Shown one piece after another: positions 39,601 to 51,688 of a stretch of 64,000 bases of DNA. Each line of letters begins with the position of its first letter. The first letter of the stretch is position 1. The notes beneath the pieces are model-generated. The model was not told the origin of the DNA. It did no database searches and saw only the letters and a list, made by a program, of their open reading frames with translations. The translations under genes and the position numbers were made by a program. This DNA comes from Hyaloperonospora brassicae (taxonomy: Eukaryota > Oomycota > Peronosporomycetes > Peronosporales > Peronosporaceae), in assembly GCA_947650285.1 (NCBI GenBank), contig CANTFL010001238.1, positions 62,001 through 126,000 of the forward strand. The letters run 5' to 3'.

Positions 39601-42600
39601 TTTTCGTCTTGGCAACATTAAGATCAAAAAATAAGACATATCAAATTAAGGAAGGATATCTGTACACTTGTAAATTTAAAATAGTAAACCTCGTTCAACA
39701 ATTTGCAATGAATAAAATTATATCGATACGCTTGCCGGCCATCGAATCAGCTTCACCACTAGGTAATTTTCGTGCTTGAGCAACAAATTCATACTTCATA
39801 TTCAGTGCGTATATATTTACTTGTTTCGGGCGGTTATAAATAACAATAAAACCAATGGACTTCACTACACACAATTTAGCTAAACATAGCGGGCTAATCA
39901 GCTGCATAAGCAGATAATTTTACCGATTGACACGTTTCACGCGATTTTAAACTTATTCATAGTATGTATATAGAACATCGGCCTCAAAAAATGTTTTCCG
40001 ACTGATAGGACCACTCAATGAAGTACCACTACCAATTAAAATACTTAAATGCCTATATTAGTAAGCATGTGAGTCGACGATGCGTGTTATATTTTTTAAC
40101 ATGCGTGCATTGGCACAAGACACCTCTTGTATGAAATGTCGATGTATCCTCGTACGCACACGTAATGTTACATGTATGTTAGATTTCTGTATATACTCGC
40201 AGGACATTAGATAAATTAATATAGTATGGATTATTATATTTGAACAAATAGATGCAAAGATGTGGTTTCTATAACAAGTACTTGCCTAGTCTTTCGCGAA
40301 AAGTTACATGCATTGATTCTGTAAAAGACGGCGACAAGCCGTTACATGAGCGAGGTCATATGCCGGATTGCAGCACAGCGCATCGCTCAAGTAATATTTA
40401 TTGCACATCATCACTCTACCTCACAGTTTGTTCTGCAAATTTTAAAGTGAGCAAAATTTTTGACTTTGTGCGATTAGGTGACCACTTGCAATGCGAAAGG
40501 ACGCATGATCCGTTTATAGCACTAAATCAATACGGTCTCGGATCAAATCATTTTAATTTGATCATCAAAAAACCTATTTTAAGAAAATATTTGGAGTAGG
40601 ATAATTCGGATGTACAGTAGTTGCTAGCGAGGTGTCGACGTAAGCAAACTAATGCTGCTACAAGTGTCGGATGCATATAACACAGTCTTTAAAACACTTA
40701 GTAATGTCAGAGGCAGAAATTATTGGACTGTATGTATTTGGCATAACTAAATTAGAGACCTGCCGGAGGATCTCCTATGTGGCTGAAAACATCATTCTAT
40801 ATGCTACGTATCACTACTCACATCCCTTCCAAATAGATGATGTTATACGACTTTTTCTTGCATTATTTTCGTCATACCCATTTATAAGCGGCATAATTTT
40901 AGCATTTTACGTAAGTCGTTTTACTTCCAGGAAGGTAGCCTTCACAATTAATCATAACATTAGATATATCAACGCGTAGGCCTCGCTTAACTGAGTAACA
41001 CACTCGCTCGAGAGCATATTTGCGTCTGATTATAGCTCAGGGACCTAGAATGTGCCACCGTCAGCCAGATTAAGTCTTGTCATGTAAGTACAGACAAAAC
41101 CGGACCTACATATATCCGCAATGCACAAAGATATATTTGATTGCTCCAAATGATTTCATAATTAATTTCAGAATTTGGATACCTTTTGTTGACATATTTC
41201 AAAATATCTCCGATGCAGCTCGCTTGTCGATATTTCGGAAAACATATGATATAGTCTTAAAACTTGCTCCTACAGGCTTGGAGCTAATTTTAGTATTGCG
41301 TATATAAGTCTCCGTATAACGATATCACAACACATTTTGTCGATTGACTTTTTTAATAATAAACACCGACTATTATATGTCAGCCAAAAATATATTGCCT
41401 ACAAAAAAAAGAGAGTGAGCAATAAAATGCGGTATACGAATGGATGATTCGGAACTAATTTCAATGTGTTTGACGAGCCTATTCCTGTACAATAGCAGTG
41501 ATGTTAACAGAATGATAGCGCTTACATCTAGCATGCTTGATTAAACAAAGAAAGGAATCTAGTAGGCCTGCCAGGGTAAATCCAATTAAGGCTTACACTT
41601 AAGTCCATAATGATAAATTCTTATCTGTTTACTGAGTGCCGTGAACTGCATGCATAAGCTAACGCTTAAAAATATTATTGTGGTACATTAACGCAACTTC
41701 TTACGTGTGCTTTTCATAGAACTTGAATCTGATCAAATATGTGCGTTGTATATAATTTGTAAACAAAAAAAACGCATAACGTTTGCAAAAATAAGAAGAA
41801 AAAAAATAACATTTTACTTTCATATGGCAGGGAATAGTTGGTATTATAGGCAAGGTGCTCGCGGCCTGACTTGGAATAAGCAGTAAACAAGCTTCATCAA
41901 TCTTATGGCTTGTACAACCATTCATCATATTGGGTGCCTGAAACATTTCTCAGATGTCCTGCTAGTATTCCAAACCATGGTCTTGTTTACAGGCGTGCAT
42001 GGTCAACGAAATACGTTATTATATTTAATTTTTTGATGAAGAATCGAAGAAATACGAAGGGTTTTGTCTACGTACATTGTATGGATATTATAGTGTGTTC
42101 GTAGAAGGAATAAAGAACTGAAGAAATGATAGCAGCCGAGGCTGAACATAGGCTGCATGCAGAGCGCAATGAAAGCATATAATCAGAGATTGATCTTAAC
42201 AAAGATATTAGACAAATAATTAATAAATTTGCACCTTAACTTTCGACAGTGAGACATTATATATAACGCCTACGACCATAAATTTCTACTGACAGACTCG
42301 ACACATCAATATTGGCTAAAAAACGTCTGTGTGCAGATAATGCAATTTTAGGACGATAATTTAATTACATTTTATAATGTGTATAACCCTGCAAGCCAAC
42401 TGACAAATATGTTTGATTAGAAATGTCCTAAGCCACCTTCGAAGTTGACTGATTTTTGTTCAAAATTGCGCCGCGAGAACACTTTCGAATGAGGCAAATA
42501 AAAAAGCAGCTATAATAATTGATTTATGTATGACGTTTATGAATGATGTAAAAGATATCGAAGGCTGTAACAGTATGTCTATGCATCAAAGATGTATAAA

Positions 42601-45600
42601 AGCCATACATGTTGGTGATTACGGGCTGAAATTGCTCGATTAAACTATAAATTTATCGAACTAATGATGCATGGCTGGAAAGCGTAACATTCTCTATACC
42701 ATGGTAAATAAGCTCAAGACAGCGTTCTGACTGTTAATCGTATTAATTATTACATTAGCGTCATCCTGATAAAGATCTCAAATAACTAAGAAAAAAGTAA
42801 GGATTGTGATAAAGATATAAGCAATAAAGAACCTGAATTATAAAGGTCAATTCATTAATGTAAAACAACTATAGTTTAGTCGCTCAATTTCAGATTTATT
42901 TAATATTTGTAATGTTTGCAACATCACCACGAACTTGTGTGCACATACATAATCTTAGGAAAAATAAGTTTTACTACAGATGTTTCGATATTTATACATA
43001 AGGATCTATCGTAAAATATGTTGGCTTCATCGCCCGTTAGTAATGCATAAGCAGGAAGTATTTTAATTTTGTATGCCTAGTAGAATTTAGTACTCGTATT
43101 ATGTAAAATGTGGAAATACTAACTTGTTCTACTCGTAACAACCCTGGAATGAAACGACCTTACTTTGTGTCAGGTCTTTAGGTTTTGTCGGTCATATAAT
43201 AATTTTTTTAATTCAATCTAGTTATGCGTCAACATTATCCTAATTTTATCCGTCGATTTTTGCATAAAATATCACGAAATGTCAAAGAATATGCTTCTTT
43301 GCAAATTTACTACTGGAAAAAAATTATTTTTATAACTTACAACCGATTGTAGGGGACAGATAAAGGGTATCAAGATCGGTCCGTCATTTTTGGATATCCA
43401 GTCCTAGGCGTTGCTTGCTGAATTCGATCGGACACAAAATATTGGTAAAATATTGTTGTCTCTTCCAGGTAAGAAACCTCAAAGACGACTGGAGAAAAGC
43501 GCGTGAGAAGTTCAGTTTTGTTAGAAAGCTAACGTTTCTGCCCCGAAGAGAAGTCGGTTGTGCATTTAAATATTCCACTTACAAGCTTGATTGATAATGT
43601 ACCGAATTTAGGCATATTGTATAATAAGGTTACACATACAAGACATTAATATCTGACAATCTTCCCCTAGAAAGCTTGACTTGCAATTTATAATTTTGGA
43701 GATGAAAACAAATATAGCCTTCTAGGTGTAGAACCCGTATATGTAGGTGATGTAGTTCCGTGTTCTTTTTTTACATTTGAGAATTTTGGTCAATATTGAT
43801 CAATCGTGCAAATGTTTCAAAAACTGATCTTCATATATATCTTCGTTATTTAGATACACTACCTTATATTATCAACATTTATTTAATTGCATATATATGC
43901 AATTTAGATATTGATTTTTTTGGCTTATGAAAAAGGCAAATTTCCCACACCCATAGTAAAATAATTTTATGGAAGATGCCACTTTAAATTATACTTGATG
44001 GCTTCCAAATGGTCTATGACACCGATTTTTGGCTATGAACTTATTCTATTTGGCGCTTTTAGCGATCGAACCTCATCACATTGTTTCAATCGATAATCAT
44101 TGCTCTAGTCAATTTAAAAAAAATATGCTTAGCAATTGAGTGACCATCCATCTGAGTTTAGCAAAATAATAATTTGCCCTAAAACGCTATATCGGATGTC
44201 TTAAATCTCGATCCGACACAAATGAGTGAATATTGTGACATTTTTTGCCTCTCAGATTAATGAGGCGCTACGTGGGTGGCAAGGCCGAATTTAAAAAAAG
44301 GCTACACGTCTTATTAGACATATCACAACATTCAGAAAGTCAAGATATATGATCTTTCGCAGCACATGCCATGTTTGTTCTTGTTCTAGTTAATTTAATG
44401 TATATATATTGTCGCACGCGTTGTGCATAAACTACAAAGTCTTTCAATTTGCACACCTTACTATCTTTATATCTTAGTCCGTTTTATACTTCATTCTAAG
44501 TCAAGTGGTAATGGTGACCGAAAGAGGTAATTTGATGTGAGGACTCTATATGTCATAAGACATATCATTCCGTTCAAATTTTGAATAACCATTAGACCCA
44601 AACATTCGTTCGGTCTCATAAACGTATGTATTCTCGTATCGCACATGTATCGTGGCTTGAATACGAACCGGCGTACTCGCGACGAGAAGGCCTTGTATTT
44701 TTGTCTTTTCTTGATACAGAAGGAGATTTAGTAAAGCGCTCTGAACAGTTTCTATACATTTATTTTCAAGTGCCAACGCCATGTAATCATGCGATGCGAT
44801 ACCTTCGCATTATATATGGCTATTTACCATTGACAGGCCGACAACACGATAATCAATGATGGGGTTTTCAAAATGCGCTGCAACAGCCACATGACAGATC
44901 AAAATGTCACTATTGTGAGAGGATCATGTTAAGTTCACCTGATGACGACAAATCTGTCGTAAATTTTTGTTGCCAATCTGTGTACAAGTGAAAAACAAGG
45001 GCTGGCGGAAAACAGTTGATAAGATAAATCTATCAAGATAATTAATTGATTGGTTAATAGGTCATGGTTTCGGTTGTTTTTTTGCGTTTAGACTCGTCGC
45101 AGAGAGATAGCATTACGTTGTGTCAAAGGTGCAATTCTAATCATCATTATTCATTTGGCCATATAGCTGTTACACGACTGGGAAAGAGTGACATGATTAT
45201 CGTAAATACTGATAAAGTCGTCATGTTGATTTATTGTACATCCGAACTGATCTGTGCGTCCACCTACACAAAATATTTGTATTCACATATAACTTGTGGA
45301 CGTAATTGACATCATTCGTAGAATAAGTAGTGCAACATAGGCTTTTTACATTTTGGTATACCCCAGATTTACTCTATAATAATGTGATACTAAAACTAAG
45401 AGAAAATGAATCGATATCAAAGCTGCACGTATAATACGACGAAAAGTGCATTACAGACTAAATACTTATTCCCCTACTGTACTTTCAAGAGCTTAGGTTT
45501 TATAGCACTCGGATGCAAACCATCACCGCACTTACGATTGTGCGAGTACAAACATGTATTAGGACCCAGTCTTATAGTACGAAATTAAAAAGGGTATATT

Positions 45601-47564
45601 TAATGCAATAAATTAAAGATCAAGGGTATGAATTTCGCTTTGGTCGTTCATTATTGTAACTTTTAGTGAAAGCCCTTCGAGACAGCATGATGGATTCCTT
45701 ACTCGGGAGCTTTGATACATTAGAATGTCACGGCTAATTATATACCATTGTTTAAAGATCAATTAATTAAAGACGCTACCGACCTGCATCAGAGATTTAG
45801 CAAAATTGGGGAAACAGCCCAGAGATCATAAATCGTGTCACGCTATAGGCGGCGTCAAAACAGAAGTTCAGGTAAGTCATTTAAAAAAATATACAACAGT
45901 ATTCCCTTTGGAATGATATTTAATGAAGTTAATGCATATTACGAGTCTATCGTAAAATAAAAAGCACTATATGATGTGCTATTGAAAATACCTCTTACAT
46001 TTTCAACTTTTGCTGCAAATTACATTATGAATTAGCTTTTAGCAAGAAGATGCGACATATGGACTGATTTTGCTAATATTTTGAATGCCTGCACAAGTTG
46101 ACAACAAGTACATTTCCTGGTAATATGCTTACATAGGTAATTTGATATTTCGTCCGACCACGATAAACATACTTTTAAGTTGCATTTCTCCAAAGTCGTC
46201 ACCTTAAAGAGAAGCAAGATTGGCTTATTTAAGAAAACGTGAAACGAAACACATTTTAGTATTCGTAAATTAAAAATAATCGTGATTGAAATGTTGGTGC
46301 TCGGAGAATTCGTGCGGTGATGGGACAAACAGTACCGCTGCGACATATTACTAATGAATAAATTTGTTATGTGATGTCAAAGAAGGTAGCAGTTGTGTAT
46401 ATAACCATGAAGGTCAGGGAAGCTGGTAATTACATATAAAGTAATGTTTAGTGTAGTACGTGAAGTGTAAGATGGCCAACATAGCAGCAAAAAGTTGCTT
46501 AAGTATCAATTTAGCGCTTACGCTACATAGCATTTGATAAGAATGCAATATCCAGTGGCACTAGAGCAGGTTTAAAAGATTTATAGGTACAGTTTAACCA
46601 TATACGACTCGCTTTAATATGTATGATATCCGTTGTACTGTCGTTTGGGCAGGCAAAGACAACAACTCCCTTTTTCATGCGTGTTCGTTGTGGTGGTTTT
46701 TGATCATACGTATGCTATTTCAGGACAAATTTTTTTGAATAAAAGACTAAACATATCTAGTACGCGCGTCTTTCGTTCTCGTGTAACTATTTCTGTTGCC
46801 GCAAAAACAACTGCCAATCGAAATTTGAGCGCATTTGAAAAATGTCGCATGTAGTAGGAGAAGATGTAAGCACTATTTTTTTAGGTGGACCAATATGATA
46901 CAAGGTTTGTCGACATCATTGATCCCCTCCGGCCGCGTGTTGCACAACTTCAGCGCAATGACCCTATGATGTGCTAAGATTCCAGACAAAGGTTGATCCT
47001 TGGCGAAATACAGAACACTGATACCCCGTTTAGTATTTGTTCATCATGCAGGTCGTCAATTGCATTACAACAATCTTTATGTATAAAACAAATGGCCGAT
47101 TAATTTATATTGATCTTACGTCACTCAACCACCAAGAATATCATTTCTTCCAATTTATTACGATATTTGGTTGCAATGTACGACTAAGCTTATGAACTTC
47201 GGAAAATGATCGATAGCTGACGCCTGCTTGAACGCATAAATACATCGTATATGGAAAATTAGATTTATCTGATTTTGTGCTTATACTATCAGCACATCAT
47301 TTTTCTTTTTTGTTCTTTCTTTCTCACCTTGTGGCGCAATTCGATGATCTCGATTGTTTTATTATTTGCTCTGTGCTATTCCTATGACTGCCAAATAATA
47401 TTTGCTATTCTTTCCTTTTGCTAAATTTTGCTGCAAATCTATAATGGACAAATAGGTGCTATTTTTTACAATGGCGATCGTCAACTATATAAATATAGAA
47501 GCAGTGTGTCCAGAATAGTAAAGAGGAAGCTCCGGAGCACTTTGTAGCGTTCCTAATACCTTTT

Positions 47565-47602
47565 CGAGACTCTGTCGAAAAGCTTTTGCGAAAAGAGTCT
47601 CG
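47565..47602. repeat. Imperfect hairpin
   Basis: CGAGACTCT and AGAGTCTCG form a perfect 9-bp inverted repeat. An inner extension (GTCGAAAAG against CTTTTGCGAAA) pairs partly. It lies near the transition from AT-rich to gene-like sequence. The function is unknown; it could be a transcript terminator-like fold or a relic of a mobile element end. Confidence 0.5.
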
Positions 47603-48376
47603 ATCGTCTTCTCACTCCATGTCTTCTTATCATGTGTTTCGCATGATCCAAGCTACATTGGATATAGCAAACCTTTTGTGTTAACTTTCAATGTAAAACA
47701 TTCTTTCAATCAAAAATGCAACGAATTTTGAGCAGAGGCGTGAGACAATATCTTTGGCTAGTTCTTGACAAAAAGGAATAAATCGGAGAAGATGGCAGTG
47801 GTCAGTGCGTAGCAGGATCGGATACACAGATCACCGCATATGTTTTCGTGAGAATTGGCGACGAAAGTGAGGCACTTGTGGTTAAATGTCCTCTCTTTGC
47901 AACGAAGGCATTCTTTGCTTAAGATTGTTGCGTGACCGTTATGCATTGTCGCAGCGACATGTGCGATATGATGATAGAGGCCGGGTAAGAGGTTTTGCAT
48001 CGTGTCTTGTCAACCTCAAACTAGCAGGAAATGATGAAAGCAATATCGTCGTTCTGCTGTATTGTTTCCTCTCAATGTCATGCGTCGCATCATCATAAAA
48101 ATCGATTCGCATCAGGAAACGTACGTGCCACCGACTATTCGCACAGCCTTGTGCTATTGATGCTGTTGAAGTCTATACGAAAGTGTGGAGTTACACGTTA
48201 ATGAATGCATCTTAGACCAAATGATCGCTGCAAACGTTTCCGAAAGTATCTACCGTTGCATGATTACAGCGCTCGACAATGCGGTGCATATCCCGTAAGC
48301 GTAGCGAAAATGTAGTAGAAAGCTGTTTGTGATGCACAAGATCGCAGACAAGTGAACATGTTGCTCACAATAGGGT

Positions 48377-48500
48377 GCGATCATGTATAATATATCAATG
48401 CATGAGTAAGATTCAGTTTGTTCGCATGCTCGGTCGTTGCGAGCATGTATTGTATATCAATGCATGACTAAGGATCACTTTATTCCCACCTTCGGTCATT
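48377..48500. repeat. Two-copy 62-bp tandem duplication
   Basis: Units 48377-48438 and 48439-48500 are directly adjacent, equal in length and alike in most positions. Both contain TATCAATGCATGA and end CGGTCRTT. The divergence suggests an old duplication. No gene function is apparent. Confidence 0.75.
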
Positions 48501-49093
48501 AGTGAAGTGCACGTGGCGATATGTCTTAAACGCCACGGCAAGAATTCGCACACGTGTCGATAAAGAAATGAGTCAAGGATCACGACTGCTGCCGTTACCG
48601 CTATCTTCATTTCCACCGCTGTTGCTACAAGAACTACCTTTCGTCGTCCTCTTGCTATCTGGCGAACTAATGTCATGTTACGATGATACTACAAATCACG
48701 CGGCATCAAAATCTTTGTACACGATCGATCTGTGGAATCGAAAAATGTATGTCGGACTCGGGGTTGTTCCTGCTGCATCAACTACTTACCCAGTTGGAAG
48801 TCTACGAACAAATCGGTATGATTGTACATCTACAGCGTTGTTTTAAACCTGCGACATAACTGCGATTGAGAATAACCTCCAACGATGATAGACACGCAAA
48901 GGCATAGCAAAATTTAGTGACTGAAAAGCCAAAGCAATTGAACGTAGCGTTTATCTGGTAGTTCCTTCCTCCATCCAACTATCTGGCGAGGTATGACCGA
49001 GAAATTCCTTGTAGTAAATACGTGGTCCCCGGGCTTGAGCGCGTACCACGCCTTACGAAGAGTGTCACGTAGGCCCTTGTTCCATTCCAGAGG
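48501..49093. other. Intergenic region left of the effector candidate
   Basis: Overlapping frames exist on both strands (for example 48502-48846 plus), but none has recognisable motifs, and none is preferred by codon use strongly enough to call a gene. Confidence 0.4.
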
Positions 49094-49450
49094 TTAGAAA
49101 CAAGCTTTTCCGCTCTTCAAAGGGTCGTCGCTGCTGTCGTCCTTTTCCTCCTTGCCAATTTCACTGCTGTCGTTCTCGCCATCCTTGCCGATGTCATCGC
49201 TGTCGTCACTGCTGTCGTCGGCGCCTCCTCCCTTTGCTTGTGTAGCGTTGTATGCCAAGGTTGGGGTTCCTTCTACTGGTACGCTGCTGATCTCCGGAGT
49301 GGTGACATCCGTGCGAAGCAGGCGGCGAGGCAAGATCGACGAAGTCACGTCAGACGTCAACGTCGTCCCGTGTTCCGATGCTGCTACAGAGACATCGCCA
49401 CGAGCCAATACACAGAGCATTGCTACAGCTGGTAGGTACGATGCACGCAT
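49094..49450 (-). CDS. RXLR-type secreted effector candidate
   Basis: A 118-residue intronless protein. Residues 1-24 form a plausible secretion signal: a basic start, a hydrophobic core (YLPAVAMLCVLA) and small residues before a likely cut near SVAAS. A canonical R-x-L-R, RLLR, lies at residues 43-46, within the usual 30-60 window. The family is secreted by plant-pathogenic oomycetes and acts in the host. No clear EER follows; instead the C-terminal half is acidic low-complexity sequence rich in Asp, Ser, Glu and Lys with imperfect repeats (DDIGKDGENDSSEIGKEEKD). No WY fold is visible. The start is supported by an Inr-like element about 60 bp upstream. It could also be a non-translocated secreted acidic protein. 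Confidence 0.65.
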   Translation of the reverse strand: MRASYLPAVAMLCVLARGDVSVAASEHGTTLTSDVTSSILPRRLLRTDVTTPEISSVPVEGTPTLAYNATQAKGGGADDSSDDSDDIGKDGENDSSEIGKEEKDDSSDDPLKSGKACF

Positions 49451-49509
49451 GTCGAGATTCGGTACGATGGAGTGGTGTTGTGCAGGTGGGTAGGAGCTCT
49501 AGGAGGCTG

Positions 49510-49521
49510 ATTGTCGAATGA
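49510..49521 (-). promoter_or_regulatory. Oomycete Inr-like core promoter of the effector candidate
   Basis: The minus strand reads TCATTCGACAAT, close to the described oomycete initiator consensus (TCATTYYNCAWTTT), about 60 bp upstream of the ATG at 49450. Oomycete 5' leaders are typically this short. Confidence 0.5.
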
Positions 49522-49975
49522 ATGAAGTCCTCAGCAAAATTGCTTGGACGACTTGTTCCTGAACCGGAAAGCGGCAAATCAAGAGGGAAACGCAGTAGTA
49601 GTCAGCAATTCTTCAAGGAGTTCGTCAGGTTGTGCTTAACGACGAACATGGGTGTGGCTACGGTAAAACTGTCATACAACAAACAAACGCTACAGTAGAA
49701 GTTGCTTTGTACACTTCTGCTGTCACTGACGGCTTCCTCAACTACACAGTAATTCTGGTTAAGTTATTCCAGTCGCGGCACCCCCCTACTCGTTCTCAGC
49801 AAGTGGTTGAGCTGCAATCGTTCATTAGCTTTCACACGGATTTTGTCCCGACGGATTCGCAATCAAATGGATTGTCATTTGTGTCGTCGTACAGATCTAC
49901 GATACGACACACGTCGAAAATCGTTCAAATCGATTCGAATATTGTCACATTCTAGCTCAACATAGGTCTCGCTCT
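49522..49975. other. Intergenic region between the effector candidate and a broken gene
   Basis: No supportable gene. The plus-strand frame 49632-49955 shows no motif or signal peptide. Confidence 0.4.
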
Positions 49976-51163
49976 TTAAGCATGGACAGCTTCGTCGGAG
50001 ACTAATCTCCTTCGCGCGAGCCGAAACGAGTTAGCCTCTCTCGAGCAGACCACTCGATTCACGCACTCGGTGGCGTGCGGCGACTCAAAGTCGATATCGC
50101 AGCTGAAGGCATTCACATATGACGCGATATTGCTTCGGCGATCGTACTCGAAGCCCGACGAACTGCGTATACGACACCTCATAGGTCCAGAACTACTGCT
50201 AGCGCAGATCCGATGCCACGATTCGTTGCTCGTGCAACGCACGTCACATCGTGGATGGTAACGCCTGTGGTTTGTATATTTGTCAGTACAACAAAGGTAC
50301 GAGGCCAAACATATTTGGCCAAACAAGGAAGCGCTTGCGGCAAATGTATTTGTCGCAGTACAATCGTGGCGCGTGGGCACAACTGAAAGAACGAAGCATT
50401 GCTACGTTCATGACCACGTATAACTTCAAGTCTTCGACGCTAGTAATGTTCAGGTGATTTGGCTACTTGCAGGCGTCTTAACACACGTCACAAACCGTTC
50501 AATAACACAGTCTATATGCTCCTATTATGAATTCTCCGGCCATCTCGACTGTCTTTGTGTGCCACGGCCTGAACAAACGTCAGAGCGCAAATTTGCGATG
50601 CGCAAAGCTGCGATTTGACGATCATTGCACGGTACGCAAGCTTTGACGAGAGTCAGTCCCTCGGCAACAAGACGACTCGATGCGACGTGTCAAAATGATA
50701 CTGCTATCGAGAGCAGCGAGATCATGACAGGATAAGAAGGATAGGCGAGGGCTCCGTGAACAGACCGTAGATCTGCACGTAATAGAAGATGCCTCGTTCG
50801 ATTCGCCTGGTTGGTGCTTGTGGCTTGCTGCTTCGGTTTGCTTCAGCTTCAAACAGTCTGTCACGAGTATTCTGTCGTCTCGATACACACACGTGGTTTT
50901 TTTTACGATGAACGACTGCTACTTCAAGTACGAAGTAGCAGTCAGGGTATCAAGGGATTTGTTATTTATAAAAATTTCAGTTGTTGTCTGAACGGGTTGA
51001 TGCGGGAACGTTGAACAAAGGTGGCGCAATTCCCTTGAACATCACTGCCAATCGTGTTTTTTCTTCGGTGCAGATAGGGCAACTACATACAAAAGTCTTC
51101 AGTAAACGTGCGGCATCGAGACTGCCAAGAAAGCCGCTGGTCAAAGAAGGGACTGACACTTCG
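49976..51163 (-). pseudogene. Coding-like minus-strand sequence cut by an LTR (3' part?)
   Basis: Several consecutive minus-strand stretches use strongly C/G-ending codons and lack stops. They lie at about 51163-50977 (including LLKTFVCSCPICTEEKTR), about 50625-50501 (VKSQLCASQICALTFVQAVA), about 50460-50290 (FSCAHAPRLYCDKYICRKRF) and 50170-49976 (NAFSCDIDFESPHATECVNR, stop at 49976). They lie in different frames, so short introns or frameshifts must separate them; I could not settle the splice sites. Cysteine pairs recur in each. The 5' side ends exactly at the left LTR of element 2, so the gene is interrupted or truncated there. The first stretch is in a frame compatible with the coding-like exon on the other side of the element (58825-59051). 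The family is not recognised. Confidence 0.4.
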
Positions 51164-51558
51164 TGTAACGGGCCACACCCTTGCGTGAACTTAACGCAAG
51201 GGTTTTGGGTGCCCCGACAGACGTACACGAGGCAAGCGAGGAAGCGTAGAATAAGGAAAAAGAAAAACTGTTATAATAATATAATTAAGTCTTTTAACCA
51301 CTGTCTCTCAGTTTGACCTAACTTAATTATATTAATCTAACTGAGTGTATGGTGACGTCTCGTCACTACTCATTGCGCGCGTCTTGCGGCGATTGGTGGG
51401 TTGATATCATCAAGATATCAACCACTGAACAGACTCTTTGGTCGACCCTTCAATATCACCACTTTGGTGATATTGTTAAAAGAATATTAAACTTACTATT
51501 CTTTATTGTCATTATTTCTTTAAAATGACGATTCCATGTAACGGGCTGCCCCGTTACA
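51164..51558 (-). repeat. 3' LTR of element 2
   Basis: A 395-bp repeat starting TGTAACGGG and ending CCCCGTTACA in plus orientation, so the termini are inverted repeats of each other. It holds hairpins: CCCTTGCGT/ACGCAAGGG near the start, GGTTGATATC/GATATCAACC at 51399-51423, CAATATCACCA/TGGTGATATTG at 51451-51475, and a terminal palindrome at 51537-51558. The part from about 51275 on aligns with the right LTR; the first 110-130 bp does not. Confidence 0.88.
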
Positions 51559-51570
51559 TCACCCCCCTTA
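51559..51570 (-). other. Polypurine tract of element 2
   Basis: The minus strand reads AAGGGGGGTGA directly before the 3' LTR, in the position expected for the second-strand DNA primer. Confidence 0.65.
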
Positions 51571-51688
51571 ACTGATAGTCACCGTGTGACTATCAAAAAT
51601 ATGGCGGCCACCCGTTGGACACCATTGGGACAGGGGGCACTTGTTGGGTCCGTTCCATTCACTTTCCGCTTGACCTCGCATAGTTAGC

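Larger units (their letters stand above)
30701..48376. other. Second AT-rich gene-free block
   Basis: About 17.7 kb without a supportable intact gene. Frames are short (at most about 115 codons), carry no recognisable motifs and lack coding-like codon use. A few decayed-looking segments are listed separately. No LTR ends, tRNA genes or long tandem arrays were seen. Confidence 0.6.

Noticed and set aside
40252..40599. 115-codon plus-strand frame in the AT-rich block
   Set aside because: Length is within chance over this much sequence; no motif, signal peptide or coding-like codon bias.
50981..51316. 111-codon plus-strand frame crossing the left LTR of element 2
   Set aside because: It spans the insertion boundary and is antisense to a better coding-like minus-strand frame.
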